Shown here: piece after piece, positions 21,095 to 35,934 of the stretch
Numbering within the stretch: the first letter of the stretch is position 1
How the letters are laid out: the number at the start of each line of letters is the position of its first letter
Notes under the pieces: generated by a model
Told to the model about the DNA's origin: nothing
What the model saw: only the letters and a program-made list of their open reading frames with translations
The model's database searches: none
DNA from: Neocallimastix lanati (nom. inval.)
Taxonomy: Eukaryota; Neocallimastigomycota; Neocallimastigomycetes; Neocallimastigales; Neocallimastigaceae
Reading direction: 5' to 3'
Assembly (NCBI GenBank): GCA_016946835.1
Contig: JACVTC010000035.1
Coordinates: 730,001-794,000, forward strand
DNA length: 64,000 nucleotides
Program-made: the position numbers and the translations under genes

Positions 21095-24012
21095 AAAAAA
21101 AAAAAAAAAAAAACATTAAATTATATGTTAATATATATTTGGTTGAATTTATTAATTATTGTAAAGAACAGTATTTTATAAATATAGTAAAAATATTAAT
21201 TTTATTAGATAAAATTACCTCTTAGTCTTGTTATTATGTTGATTCTTTTGCTTATTATCACCACCATTCATAGATATAGAAGCCATAAAACCAATAAGGA
21301 AATCAACAACATCACCAAAGTTTTCCTGGGTAACAACCGAATTTTCTGGTGACCTTAGAGATTCATCAATTAATGAAACCATTATATTGAAGGTATATTT
21401 AGAAGACAATGAGGTAGTAGAATTTAAGGAAATAAGATCTGTAATGTATGCCCAAATATTATTTTGTCTATACAATTGATATTAATTAATTAATAATAAT
21501 AATTAAAGATTCATATTTAAAAAATTATATATAAAATATTTAGAATTTACTTGATATATTGTGGTGCACTTTTAACGACAATATTTATTCCAGCCATTAA
21601 TGGATCATTAATTTCATTTATTGTATTTGGCGGTATTAATTTTAATGATTCAAAAGTTGATGTTACAAGCTCAGGTTTAATATTAAGTTCAATTAATTTT
21701 TTACATAATTTCATTAATGAAACAACAGTATGTTCAATTATATTGGTTGGACAATAAATGGCATTCTTAATCATTTCATTACAATGATCAAATGTAATAT
21801 TCCATAATTCTTCAACTTTTTCAGCATTATTAACTGCAATTTCAGTTAACCAATAAAGGAAGAATATAGCTGCAGATGAAAATTCAATTTTATTATCTTT
21901 GGAATTTGAAAGATTCTTATTTGAAGTATTTGGAGAATTTTGTTTGCTATCATTTATATTACCAATTTGTTCACTGATATAAAGATGAGTTAAAGATTCG
22001 TTACTAATTGTTGAACTTGAAGAAGGAGTTCTTGTCATATTTTGAATATGTTTATTAATATTTTTAAGAGATGGTGTACGTTTAGTTGGTTTAAATGAAT
22101 ACTGAATCATTGCATTACATAATTCTATTAAAGATTCTTTATTCATTAACTTTACATTGTTAAATATATCATTAATTCTACTAGATTTTATGCATTCTGA
22201 AGTAAAGTGTTGAGCAGCTAATTCTTCTTGAGTTGGTTGATAGTTATCATCATTTTGTTGAGCTAATGCAAATTGGAATAATGTAGAAATAAAACCTGTA
22301 TCTCTACGTATAGAATCGGATTTTTTAGCTGGCTTTCTTGCAATTAAATGAGGTATTTGCGATTTTCCACGTACCAAATCATCATATTCAGTTATTGATT
22401 CAGGTAGCAAAGAATGTAAAAATAAATTGTTCACACATTCCATAATCTATGACAATGAGGAGATTAAAAAAATTATAAATAAAATACGTCAATTTTTTAT
22501 TAATTTGTCGATATTTTAAATTGTTATTTTTAATATAATATTTATTTATTAAAAAATAAATAAATATTTATAAATAAATAAATAAAAATTTGGTATTAAT
22601 ATTTAATTTAATTATTAAAATAAAGATACTTTACACTTTTCCATCCTGCATGAATATTATCACCATAATCAGCAGCAATATCAAACATTAACAATGAAGC
22701 AACTTGTCCTTTACAATTAATACCAAACTCAACTGACCACTTATCAAGAGTTTTTGGTTTAGCAAGTGGATCATAACTTTCTGGGGTTTCATTTTGAAGA
22801 CCAGATAATAATGCAAGGGAATTAACAATATTATCAATAATATTATTCATCTTGAATTTCTTAGCAATTAAAGTACTGTAATGAAGACCAACAATTGCCT
22901 TTTGGATAGTAATATCATCTTCAGCTGTATCAAATGCATATGTTATAGCAGCAATTGTTAAATTGCATGTTGTAATAAACATATTTCTATCATAGATTGC
23001 AGTATCACAAATGGTAAAACTATCTAAAATAAATATAAATATTAAAATAAAATTAAATAAAATGAAAATAAAATGAAAAAAATATTAAATATTAATTGAA
23101 ATACTATAATTAAATTATATTAAAATATTTTTTTTTAAATATTAATTTTATTAATCAATATTTTATTATATAATAAATAATACTAATAAAAGCATACTAT
23201 CAGTTTTTGATCTTTGAATAAGTTCTCTCCATTGGTAATTAAAACCAAGTTCACCGTCATGTTCCTCTGGCATAATAATTTCAGATTCACGAATAGCATT
23301 GAATATTTTTGTTAAATATTCAATACTAAGATCCTTACCATCATTAATTCCACTAACATTTCTTTTAAAATCGTTAAATGTCATCTTATTCCTAACTTGT
23401 GGATTATGTTGATCAGTATTTAACATAACAATTGCATAAGATAAAATAAATGCTGCATCTTCATTTGCAAACTCCTTATCTCCACTTTCTATAAATAATT
23501 AAAATTATTTAGGTAAGTATAAATATACTATTTATATTTAAATAAGAAATAATAAAATATAATAAAATATAATAAAAAAAAAAAAAAAATTAATTAATTA
23601 AAATAAATATAAATTAAAAATAAATTGAAATAACCTTTAGAAGAAATGTAATAATGTCTTGAGAAGGCCTGTAAAATTCTTTCAATTTGTTGTGATTCAC
23701 CTGGTAATCTGAATGATTCAAGCATCATACGAATAGCTTCATCCAAACGTTTCTAAATTTAATAGATTTAATTATAACAAATAATATTTTTAATTATAAC
23801 TATTATATTCTGTAATTAAATTTTTAAAATAAAAAAAATATAAATATTATAATTAAAAATAATAATAATAAAAATAAAAATTATAATTAAAAATAATAAT
23901 AATAATAGTAATAATAATAATAATAATAAATAAATAAATATCAATAAAAATAAAAATATATATAAAAGGATAAATATAAATATAAATATAAATATAAATA
24001 TAAATAAAAATA

Positions 24013-24044
<32 letters not shown>

Positions 24045-26398
24045 GATTAATGAAGTTACATTATGAAAATCATAAAGACTAATAAAAGCTGTTAATAAAT
24101 CAACATTATCAGGTTTTGCAATAAATTCACCAAGTGCCTTTTTATTTACTTGTGGAGTAGTTTTTAAAAATACAGCTAAACTATAAGAATCAATAGGTGT
24201 TGGTAAGAATTTATGATGTTGTAAAAATTCAATACCTTTTTTAGGTTTAATATTAAATCTTCTAGCACCTTCCTTCCATATTTCTTTCTTTTGTTTATGT
24301 TCTAATAATAATTCTGGTGATAAGTATAAAGCATCACTGACATTTGGCATATATTCCTTATTACAACTACGATTAACAATTCCCTTTAAAAAACTTAATA
24401 ATCCATCTAAACATAAAATTTGATGAATTGAAGAAGTAACGGGACCACCAGGAGTGCAATCTGGAAAAGCATGTTTGGATAAGAAATAGATGAAAATTTC
24501 AAAAAGATTGTTTTGACTTGAAATTGAGCCATCATAATTAACATAAAGATCTGCAATAAATGATGGAATTTGAACAAGTTGAAGAAGACATTGAAGGAAA
24601 AGTTCACGAACTTCTGGAACAATTGACCAATTGGAATTACGTTGTCTTTGGTTTCTTTGTTGTAATGTATTAAATCCTTGGCTATCGTTTGGTCCCTTAT
24701 TTTTATTTTCCTCTGTAGAATTTTGTTGATTTGGGGTAGTTATCTTATTTTCTTGATTTTCTTGATTTTCATCTTCATTTTCAGTGGATTCCTGATTTTT
24801 AGAATTATTTTTATTATCATATATAAATTCGTTTAAATCCCAAACAACAACACCACAATCTATTTGATTCATAATATAAATCATAAAGAATTCTAATTGA
24901 TGCTTTAAGTGGCCATGGAAAATTTGGAATAAGGCAATAATCAATCTAAGGGATGCAGATAAAAGTGATAAAGTGTTTGATGATGGTGGTGAAGCGAATG
25001 TTAACGATTCCATACGAATCAAGAGGAATAGATGTTTGAATAATTCATTTAATAAAAGATCCTTAATAGTTAAAGCCATTGATTCTTCTTCACTTAATAA
25101 GTTTTCAAATGATTCAGTAGATCCAACTTCAGGTTGGTTTTCAATTGATGATGAAGTATCTTGAAGGTCTTTATTACTATCATTAACTTTAATTAAATTT
25201 CCATTAGAGGAATTTGGACTTTCCCCATTTTCATTAGCTTCAATAGATTCTTCTTTATTTTGATCTTCATTAATGTTGAAATTACCAACTTGTACAAATT
25301 GTTTTTCATCAACAATACTATCTGCGTTAGATGACATTTTTAATTCTTTTCTTGGATCAATTTGAACAGATGAATTTTTACGATGTTTATTTTTTGAACT
25401 AGAATTTAAATTTTTTTCAATTTTTTCGGCAACTTCAATCCATTTTTTCAAACTTTGACCACCAACTTCCAAAACCGTATTTAATAAACGAATAGCAACA
25501 ATTCTATGAATTGTATCAGTATGTTTCTTATCTTTTGGATTTACTAATGAAACCAAAACACTTAAAGTTTCTAAAATTGCTGGTTTACCAAACGGAATAA
25601 ATGTTTCTTCCATTTTTTCTTGCTCTAATAATGGCTCTTCATCTTTTGTTAAAGATGTATCCATTAAAAATACTTTTTCAGTTGGATATTGTTGAACTTG
25701 TCTTTTGGTATGTGTATCATTAATTTTATTAGTAATAATAGATAAAGATCTAGTTTTTTGATTTTTTTCATATTTAAAAATAGATGGTTCATTGTTTGTA
25801 TCATTATTATCTACTATCGGTTCTTGCTGTTTAATCAAAAGAGTCTCCTTTAATATTTGACTATCTAAATATATTATTTTACTTAATCTTTATATTATTT
25901 AAAGATTAAATCATAATAATTAATAATATCAACAAAATTAAATGCAATATTAATAATAATAATTTATATATTTATTTAGTAATTAATAAATTAATATTTA
26001 ATATTAATATATTACCTTGTAAATGCAACTTGAATTAAAACTACAAGAGTGTGTTCAGCTGATCTACGTAATAATTCTAATTATATATTTTATGACTTAA
26101 GTTAGTTTTAATTTTAACTAATGAAAATTATACTAATTATTAGATTTTTTATATACCATTAACTCTAACTTGAAAACACATTCCAAATGCAGCTTCAACC
26201 ATTTCACAAATAGCCTTATCATCAAGACCATATTTACCTGCTTTACTTGTAGCAGTAATTTGTAATAAACGTAAAATTTGAGATAATACGACTTCATCTG
26301 ATGCTACATCTGTAGCTTCAAATTTACAATGAGTAACTGATGTTACTAAAGCTGAAATTGCATAGTATAAATTTGGATGTTTTATATCTTTAAATAAA

Positions 26399-26439
<41 letters not shown>

Positions 26440-27241
26440 ATAATTAGAATATGTAAAATACCCTTCTCTTTTTGGATTTTATATAATCATTTATGCTTAT
26501 TTATAATATATTTATATTGTTTAGTTTGATTTAAAAATTTTTTACTTATTATTTCGTATTTAATAAAATTTTCAACACTAGAAAGTGCTGCACCAGTAAT
26601 AGGACCAGTTGTTTCACCACTTCTAATAATTTCTAAAAATGGATATAATAATTCAAATGGATCTAGCTCACTAACAGCTTTTAAATTAAAAAGTTTAATA
26701 TTAAATAATTACGTAAATATTAAAATATTTAAGCATTATTTTGTATAAAATAAATTACATGAAAATATTTTAAATTACAATTAATATATGGTAGTCTGTT
26801 TTGTAATTTCATTAAATCTTGTAATAATTTACTATTCTTTTTAAAATTAAAAATGATAATGATAATAAATTATATATACGGGTATTAATTAATAAATTTT
26901 ATATTATAATTTTAAAAATTTTAATATTCTTCATCAAAACTTTGTAATTATTAAATAAAAATTTTTACTTTTTCGAATTTGACATTTGTTGAAATATCCT
27001 CAGCATTCATTAAATTTTCATAATATTTTTTTCCTCCCATAATAGATAAAGCTGTGATTTGATTTTTAGAAATGTTTGAATTACTTCTTTCCAATATGTT
27101 ACTAATTGATATACTCCATCTTTGATTTTTTCTCATTACATTAATAAGTGACACAATTTCTGAATTAATAATATATGACCATTTTAATTCAGGAAATGTT
27201 TCTAAATTATTTCCTTTACCCATTTTCCTTTTTTTAAACAA
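19908..27241 (-). CDS. GEA/GBF1-type Arf guanine-exchange factor, 13 exons
   Basis: Large Sec7-domain exchange factor that activates Arf1 at the Golgi/ER-Golgi interface. Exons (minus): 27241-26969, 26836-26779, 26677-26546, 26387-26157, 26076-26016, 25860-24060, 23752-23635, 23488-23198, 23023-22635, 22446-21551, 21467-21219, 21025-20536, 20210-19908. All introns are GT..AG and phases close to 1763 residues. The N-terminal DCB part has IINSEIVSLINVMRKNQRWS (split by none) and LDPFELLYPFLEIIRSGETTGPITG (residues about 112-136, shown here in part). A degenerate HUS box (NYDGSISSQNNLFE) lies in exon 6. The Sec7 core has FRLPGE (catalytic Glu871) and FILSYAIVMLNTDQHN. HDS-type helical regions follow. 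Exon 6 holds a long Asn/Glu/Ser-rich insertion. The start could also be the Met six codons downstream. GEA1/2 of yeast and GBF1 are the nearest named members. Confidence 0.95.
20222..20271. repeat. A50 homopolymer in last intron of the Arf GEF
   Basis: About 50 consecutive A on the plus strand, i.e. poly(T) on the sense strand, near the acceptor side of the last intron of the GEA/GBF1-like gene. Confidence 0.9.
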
Positions 27242-29128
27242 TATATTTAAAATAAAATAATTTTCTATATTTTGAATTTATATGTTTATATTATTAATCT
27301 TACTTTGATACAAATTATACGTAGTAGCAATGTAAATAATTGAAATTTTATTATGAAAATAAATCGACACAATTAGGATTACATTTATAATCAAATTCAG
27401 TTAGAAAATATAACATTAAATAATTATTAATATTAGTTACATATATATTAAAAAATAAAAAATAAAAATAAAAATAAAAAAAATAAAAAAAAAAAATCTT
27501 TAATTAAAGAATTTTTTTTAAATTATTAAAGAAAGAATATGAATATAAATAATTTATTTACATATTTTTGTCTTAAAAAATAATTAATTAATATAATAAA
27601 AGATTTACTCCTATTATTATTTATTTATTTATTTATTTTTCTTATAAATAAATAAAAGATATACATATAGTTAAATATGTTTTAATAATAAACAAATTAT
27701 TTAATGTATAATAAAATTATTAGTAAATAATAATTTATATCTATTAATTTTTATTGACAAATTTTTATGTTGCTATTTATTACCTAATTATTTTTTATTA
27801 ATAATATAAAATTTATAATCGTTCTCTTTTTTCCTTTCTTTTATTGTTAATTAATAAATTAAAATTTTATAATTTTATTGTTAATTTATATTATTAATTT
27901 ATTATTGTTTCATTGATTGTTAATTTATATATATGTATATTTATTTTTTTTTTTTTTTATTTTATTATTCTATTTTATTTCTCTTTCATTTAAATAATAT
28001 ATTATTATATCAGTTTATCAATACTAATAAATATAATATTAAAAGAGAAATAAAAATTAGAATTAAAAATAAAATAAATATATTTTTATTAATAAAAGGA
28101 TTAAAATAAATAGTGAAAGGTCTATTTAAAAAAAAAAAAAAAATTATAAAAAAAATTTTTATTGTATTATAAATAATAGAATATAAAAAAAATTCGAAAA
28201 TTATATTAATAAATAAGGTTTAAATCACAAAAATTTTTATATCATAGATTTTTGAATGGACTATTGATATTTTTTTATGTTGTGTATAATACTTTTAAAA
28301 AAATATACAAGCTATTCATATAATACAAAAATAACAAATCAAGAGATATATATAATATTAATAAATTTACAATATATTTATCATTTGTAAATAATTTATT
28401 TTAGAATATAAATATTTATAAAAAATTAATAGTCTAAGTGATTTAATATATCTTTTAATTAATACTAAATTACAAAATTTATTATCAATATTTTAAAAAA
28501 AATATTTTATATAAATGTATCACATATCACATATGTATAGTATAACGTATACATTATTTAGTAATTACAAACATTTAAAATGTTAAAAAAAACAAAATAT
28601 AAATATAAATTTAATTAAAATTGAATTCCCTAGAATATTGTTATTGTTATATTATTGAAATTTCATTTAAGCTTGTCAGTATTTTATCTTTATTTCCATC
28701 ATTCGAAAATAATTTATGTCACTTTAATATTATTTTTACTATTTCTAATATCGTTTATAAATAGTTTAAGATCCTGTATTTCTTAAGAGCAAATAATATA
28801 ATATTGATATAATAATGTCAGAGAAATAAAAAACTTCAAAAAGAAAAAATTGAAATTAATTCCATTTATATATAATAATTTTATATTATATTATTTAATT
28901 TACTTATTATTTCTAGTCTAAAAAAAAAAAAAATTGATTTATACTTATTTATCTGTTCATTCATTCATTTTTAATTAATTTCAAAGAAAAAAATATTTAA
29001 TAGATTTAATTTTGAAATATAACTATTAGTTGAATTTTCAAATTTTTCTTTATTTCTTTTTGGATTAGAAATAAACTTTGCTTAATAATATTTATTAAAA
29101 AAAAAATATGAAATCTTTACATAAATAT
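27242..29128. other. Gene-free A+T-rich region
   Basis: Upstream region of the Arf GEF gene. A and T homopolymers, ATTT units and no supported ORF. Confidence 0.6.
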
Positions 29129-30185
29129 CTAAAAAAATACCGTTATGAGTTTCGAGGACGAAATGGCCTCTAATTCTTCCCATTCATTGATAATAACTCC
29201 ATGTAGATAAAAGTTATCATTTAAATCTGTATCAAAATTTCTTCTTTGTCCTATTGTTTCGACGTCAACACTCTTGATAATGGTACGTCTAATGGTATAC
29301 AAATTGATCATAGTGTAAAAATCACTAATTATAATAGGTATAATATTAGATATGAATTCCGCAAGCCCCACAAAATATGAAATCTGGAAAGAAGACTCTT
29401 TAGAAGGTGATTGTAAGATCTCACCAATAAAACATCTTCTTTCCCCCTAGCCGATCTTAAAGATTTCATATACAGCATTTCAGTCTAGAAGGAGACACAA
29501 TATGTAAAATCAATATTATCATTAAAATCTTCCACTTTGCCGTCAGGAATATTCAAAGATTTCTCATGAACAATTAGAGAAAAAATAAAAAAAAATTTCA
29601 TCAACAAATTAAATGAATTGTTGCTCAAATTCCTTAAATTTAGGAAATAGAAGTATCCAGTATATAAAACTAAGTATGCTATTACTTTCACCATAACAAG
29701 TGCAACATGTTGGGCAATCTTCTGATACCAGTTTGCTTTTTACATAAGGTTTCACATCAATTTTGAATCCATATTTAATTCATCCAATCCAAAAAAAAAA
29801 TTCAAGAGAAAATTATTAATAATTTAGAGATAGACGTTGAATAAAATTTTTAAAACCAAATCTAAATATCTTGAATATAATCGGTTTAATCGCAAGAGTA
29901 CTTGAAAAATGAACATTTTCCCAGTAAAATTTCCGTATTTTTCCAGAAATTTTATTTTTGTGTTTGCGTATTGTTAATTTTCGTGCTTTTTTCGTCCATA
30001 AATAATGTGAAATTGTTGGTATATTGTTAACTATATGAAAAAAAATACAAGAAGACTCTTTCCACTTTTTAAAGCATAGAATAAATGCCTTAATACAGAA
30101 ACTAGTTATAGAAGGTATAAATACTTCCTTGGACATATAAATAATAGTATTGGTTTTTAAATTTGATGAAGTTTTATACGCATTT
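29129..30185 (-). pseudogene. 5'-truncated LINE relic, C-terminal part
   Basis: Minus-strand frames match the C-terminal third of the LINE ORF at 49955-53932 but with frameshifts and stops. In order: YKTSSNLK and KIRKFYWENVHF (30185-29820); a FKIDVKPYVKSKLVSEDCPTCC segment covering the start of the Cys/His motif (about 29770-29700); a broken middle; then GLAEFISNIIPIIISDF, TIIKSVDVETIG and INEWEELEAISSS to about 29129. It is non-functional. In the KPYVKSKL and KFYWENVH positions it agrees better with the relic at 54690-56953 than with the intact element, suggesting a second LINE subfamily. No poly(A) or target duplication was identified. Confidence 0.85.
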
Positions 30186-30651
30186 ATATATATATATATA
30201 TATTTGTATAAAAGAAAATTTATATTAATAACAAAATAATAAAAAATATAAATATATTAACAATAAAAGAATTTTATTTAATATATCCTTTATTAATTTT
30301 TTTATTTATTCATTTTAAATATATTAATATATGCATTTTTAACTTATTAATATTTCTTATTTTTATATTATTTTATTTATTTTATTTCTAATTTATTTTG
30401 ATAAAGAAAATGACATTATTTCATTATTCTTCATCTTATTTTTTTATTAATATTATTTTTTTTTACTCTAAAATTAATTTTTACTCATTATTTTTTTTAT
30501 ATTTATAACTTTTATTTTTATAATTTTTTATTATTTTTATTATTTTATTATATAATTATTATTATTATTTTATTATAATAAAATTTAATATAATAAATGT
30601 TTTAAAAAAATATCTAATAAACATTTTTGTATATGAGTAATTAAAGTAAAT

Positions 30652-30708
<57 letters not shown>

Positions 30709-30889
30709 TAAAATAAAAAAGAACATAGATATATATAAATAAGATTAATATATAAAAAAAAATCAAATAATCCCAATTTATTTTCTTTTATTTATATTTT
30801 AAATTATTTAAAAAAAATCTTTTTTCTTTTACCTTTAACTATATTTAATAATTTATATTTTTAATCTGCGTGTAATATTTTTTCCTATC

Positions 30890-30938
<49 letters not shown>

Positions 30939-31300
30939 ATGTATTAATTTCTGATTTGTTCATATTTTCTATCTTGCTTTATTCTACTTTTTGCTTCCTT
31001 TTAATTAAATTCTTTTATAAAAAAATATTATATCACATATTTCAAAAATTAAAATATAATATATAAAATAATAATAAAAATAAAAAAAAAATAAAAAAAT
31101 AAAAAAAAATTTTAATGTTTAAAGAAATTGTAATGAAGTAATTAAAATAATATAAAATTTTAAATTTAAAATTTAAATAAAATCAAAGAAAATGAAAGAT
31201 TTTATATATTGATTTATATAAAAATAAAAAAATTTGAATTATAAAAAAAAAAAAGATATTAAAAATTAAAATATATATAATCTAATTATTTAATATCCAT
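30186..31300. other. A+T-rich spacer with long homopolymers
   Basis: Includes an A run of about 45 (30657-30702) and a T run of about 38 (30893-30930). No ORF supported; it is the 3' flank of the PUB1-like gene. Confidence 0.65.
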
Positions 31301-33460
31301 TTATCCAAAATAATGACCACCATTATAATATTGATCATAAGAATATCCAGCACTTCTATTGTATTGTTCATAACCACTTGTCGTTGGTGGAGCATTATTT
31401 GCATTATTATTCATCATGCCAGAAATATTTGAGCCAGCATTAAGAGAAGAACGTTTATTATTTTGATCATTTGAATTTTGATTAACATCATTACCATCAG
31501 TTCTTGATTGATCCATATTACCACCATAATAATATGTATTAGTGGATGTTGTATCAGCCATCATTCCGTTCATGCCCATTGCTGGATTTGGATAATATGG
31601 ATATCCAGTTGCCATTGGATACATGTATTGTGGAGGTGCAGCATTTTGATAGTATGGATCTGGACCTTTATCTTTACCCCATGAACACTATTTCGATAAT
31701 TTATATATTTTATATTTATCATTTTTTTTAATTAAAAAAATATACATACTAATTTATTGTTTATATTATAGTAAATAGATATCATTTCTAAATACCTTAG
31801 CTGGACGACCTTTAATCATAGTACCATTTAAAGCAACAATAGCACTAGTGGCATTTTCATGAGTATCAAACCTAATTCAAATTAATATTTTTTTATTATT
31901 ATTATTTTTTCTATTTATAAACAAAACAATGCAAATAAATTTTATATATACATATATTATAATAGAATTTTTAATAATCAACATACTTAATAAATGCATA
32001 TCCCCTATCAGCTTGAACACGAATATTAACAATATATCCAAATCTTTGGAAAAGAGGTAAAAGATCATCCTCTTTTTTTTTTTTTAATTAATAAATAGAT
32101 ATATTTTAATAAGAACTAAAATGATTCAGTTTCTTCTTTATATTTATATTTATACTATATACATACGAGTTGTACTTGGTGGGAAATTACCGACATAAAC
32201 TGTTGTATTATAGTATGAGGATTGATTAGCTACAGCTTCATAAGTTAATGGTTGGCCTTAAAAATAATATATCATTTACATAAAAAAGTAAAATATAATA
32301 AAAAATAAATTCAATATTAATATAATGATTTCTCTATTGCTTTCTTCATTATATATATTATATTCTTACCATTTTGATTGTTCATGTTGTCATTTTGACC
32401 AGCGTTTATACCCTTTTGGTTTGCCCAATTAACACGAATTTGACGATTACCTAACCATTCACCATTCATAGTTGAAATTGCTTGTTCAGCATCCTTTTTA
32501 TATTTAATACATTTAACTTTTAATTCATAATATACAATAAGAAATATATATTATAAGATTAAACTTACAGCTTTATCACGGAAAGCAACAAAACCATAAC
32601 CTCTAGACTTTCCAGAATTAACATCCCACATTACTCTTGCATCACTATTAATTTTTTTATTATTTAAAATAATTTAATAATTTATTATTAATTCTTTTTT
32701 TTAACAATAAAAAAACCTACGATAAACTACTGAAAGCACTAAAAGCTTTAGCTAAATTAGTATCATTAACTTCTGGGCTAAGATCACCAACAAAAATATG
32801 GTAATGGTTTGATGTATCCTCCTTATGACTGTTTGAACCGGCAAAGGCCCAATTAACTCTAATTTCCTTTTTAATAAAATTAAAATAAAATATTATAAAT
32901 TAATTCAAAAAAAATTAATAAAATTTCATTTTTAATTATACTTACAGAATCCATAACTTTTCTACCATTTAAGGCTTGTAAAGCAAATTCAGCGGCACGA
33001 TGATTACCATATTCGACAAAACCATAATTTAAACCACCATGAGTATACTTTATATTATAAATCAATAGAAATTTTTGATTAATAAAGATTTATTTCAAAA
33101 AATTATGTTTATATATTCATATACTAACATTCTTGTCGATAATAATTTTAACACTAAGAACTTCATCACCATTTACTGATGAAAAAATTTGTTGTAAAAC
33201 TTCATTTGTAACTCTTGGATCTTTATTTAATATAAATTTTCGATATAAATTTTTTATAAAAAAGCCATTTATTTTTGTTAAATTTTTAATAATATTTTAT
33301 ATTAATAAAATATTAATAATTCGGGAATAACAAATCATAATATATATTATTAATTACAATTAAAACAATAATAATCTATTTTACACTAACCAAGATTTCC
33401 AACATATAAACTTTTACAATCATTGGACAAATCATTGGTTTGTTCTAAGCCAGAAGCCAT
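31301..33460 (-). CDS. PUB1: PUB1/TIA-1-like triple-RRM RNA-binding protein, 10 exons
   Basis: Poly(U)/AU-rich RNA-binding protein; family members regulate mRNA stability and join stress granules, and relatives (NAM8) act in U1 snRNP. Exons (minus): 33460-33391, 33220-33129, 33047-32946, 32866-32721, 32644-32569, 32493-32370, 32256-32167, 32071-31987, 31871-31796, 31687-31301; phases close to 415 residues. RRM1: RNP2 LYVGNL, RNP1 YGFVEY. RRM2: [18 protein letters not shown], followed by [13 protein letters not shown] as in TIA-1/PUB1. RRM3: [19 protein letters not shown], then CSWGKDKG. The C-terminus is Tyr/Gly/Asn/Met-rich and prion-like. PUB1 is the best fungal name, but NAM8/NGR1 share this architecture. 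Confidence 0.93.
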
Positions 33461-34736
33461 TTTTATATATTATAAATAAGAAATAAAAATAACTATAAAA
33501 TTAAAAAAAAAAAAAAAAAAAAAAAGAATAAATATTTAGTACTAATAATAAATATATTTATCTTTATAATATAATTTTTGGTTTTTATTCATCCAGAAGT
33601 TATTAATGAAAACTATTATTATGTATAATCTATTTGCTAATCGTTACTTAATAAAATATATTTATACTTAAAATTTTGTATATTTATTTTTATATTTTTA
33701 TTAACTTTGAAAGAAGTCTTAATTCTTCACATTTATTTATTTATTTATTTATTTATTTCTTTGTTTATTTTTTAAAAAAAAATAAAAATACTTCTTTTAA
33801 ATTATTTTTTGTTTATTTTTTATTAATTTCAATATATAATATCTACTCATAGTATATTTTAATATTTTAATATTATATCTATTTTACATCATTTCAAATT
33901 AATTATTTTGTTTCTATTCATATTCTAATTTAAATTTTTAAAAGAATTCATTTTTTGAAATAAATTTATCATCAATTTATTTATTAAATAAATAATATTT
34001 TATAAATTTGGTTGTATTATTCGAAAGTTTATCATAAATCTTAATCAAAAAAAATAATTTTTTTAAAATTTATATTTTTATTTAGCTTAGTTTTGTTGTA
34101 TTATTATTGTATACAGCCATCATCATATTTTTTCATCTACATTTATATAATTCAATTATTTCATCGTAAACAACTTTTTAAATTATTATGAAAATTCCTA
34201 TTTAAATGGTGTTTATGAATATTAAGCTAAAATTTATATTTTACATACATAAAAACGTATTTTTAATAAAAAACAAAGAAGAGATAAATCAATACAAATA
34301 AAATTAGTTAATATAAAGAAATAATATCTATATATATTTCTTTAAATAAATAAATTATTATATAAGAAAATATTTAAAATTTAAAAATAGAAAAAAAAAA
34401 AATTATTAATAAATGTGAATAAAATTTATAATAATTATTAAAAAAAATTAATACTTATTAATAATAATTATTATTTATATATTAGTACTAAAATTTATTA
34501 TATTATATTTTATATTATATTTCATTATAATTTATTTCATAATCTGATTTTTTTTTTTTACTTGTTACTAGTTTGTTCATATCAATTTGATCATATTTCA
34601 AGTAATAGTAATAGTATATATTAATCAAATTTAGCAATTAAAATGTCAATGTTTTAAATATATCATTATATATAATAATTTTAAATAATTTAATCAAATA
34701 TAAAACAAAAAATAAATACTACATTAATTAGTACGT
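33461..34736. other. Intergenic region
   Basis: A+T-rich, with short TTTA runs (33729-33756). It should hold the promoter of the PUB1-like gene. Nothing else supported. Confidence 0.6.
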
Positions 34737-34894
<158 letters not shown>

Positions 34895-35058
34895 GTAAAT
34901 ATATGTACTTCTTAAATTTAATAAACATATATATAAAAGAATGCTGTTTGAAAATTTTTCTTATTGCAATAAAAAATGTAAAAAACGTTTTATAATAAAA
35001 TATTAAAGATTTTTCTTATATTCTAATATATTCAAAATAAAGCAATATTTTGAAATTT

Positions 35059-35091
<33 letters not shown>

Positions 35092-35934
35092 TATAATTTT
35101 CTTCATTAATTATTTTAAAAATTGTTTTAAATATATTTAATAGTGTGAAATAATTATTTATTATCCACTAATCTAAATATTTTCATAATTCTATTTTTTT
35201 TTTAGTAAATAATAACATATAGTAAAATATAATTAAAATAAAATAGTAAAGAAATACTTCTAATTATTAAGAATTACTTATTCTTAAATTAAGAACCAAG
35301 GAATATAAAAACTGTAATATATATGGCTTATGATAAATGTATATATAAAAACGTATCATTCTACATTTATATTGGGTCTTTCTTTATTTAATCGTATAAA
35401 TATAAAAATATAAAAAGCCAAATAGATATGATTGGTCAATCAAATCAGTAGTCAATTTATTTAATATTATTGCATATAATAAATTAAAATAGTTTTAATT
35501 CCAAAAACAAAAAAATTAAATATTACTTTCATTTCTACCACTATTTTAATATTATTAATTAATAAAACTTCAACCAATAATGTTAATTATTATAGTTGAA
35601 TTGAATATTTAAAATTTAAAGATTTAATTTATAAAATTGCTTCTTCCACATATTAAAATGTAATAAAAAATGTATAACGTATAATGTATCACAAAACTTA
35701 TTTCTTGAATTATACATAAATAATAGTAATTTCAAATTTTTAATATTACTTAAAATATATAATAAATTTTTACTATATACTTTTATCAAAATATATATTA
35801 AATTTTTACTATATTCTTTTATCTTTATCGCTTTTGAATAAAAAATATTATTATTATATGTATAATAAAGATTTTATTTTACTGAAGAAAATATTTAAAA
35901 ATAATAATTATAATCTCTATATATATATATATTT
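34895..35934. other. Intergenic region left of the copia element
   Basis: A+T-rich with TA runs. No ORF, RNA gene or second LTR seen. Confidence 0.6.
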
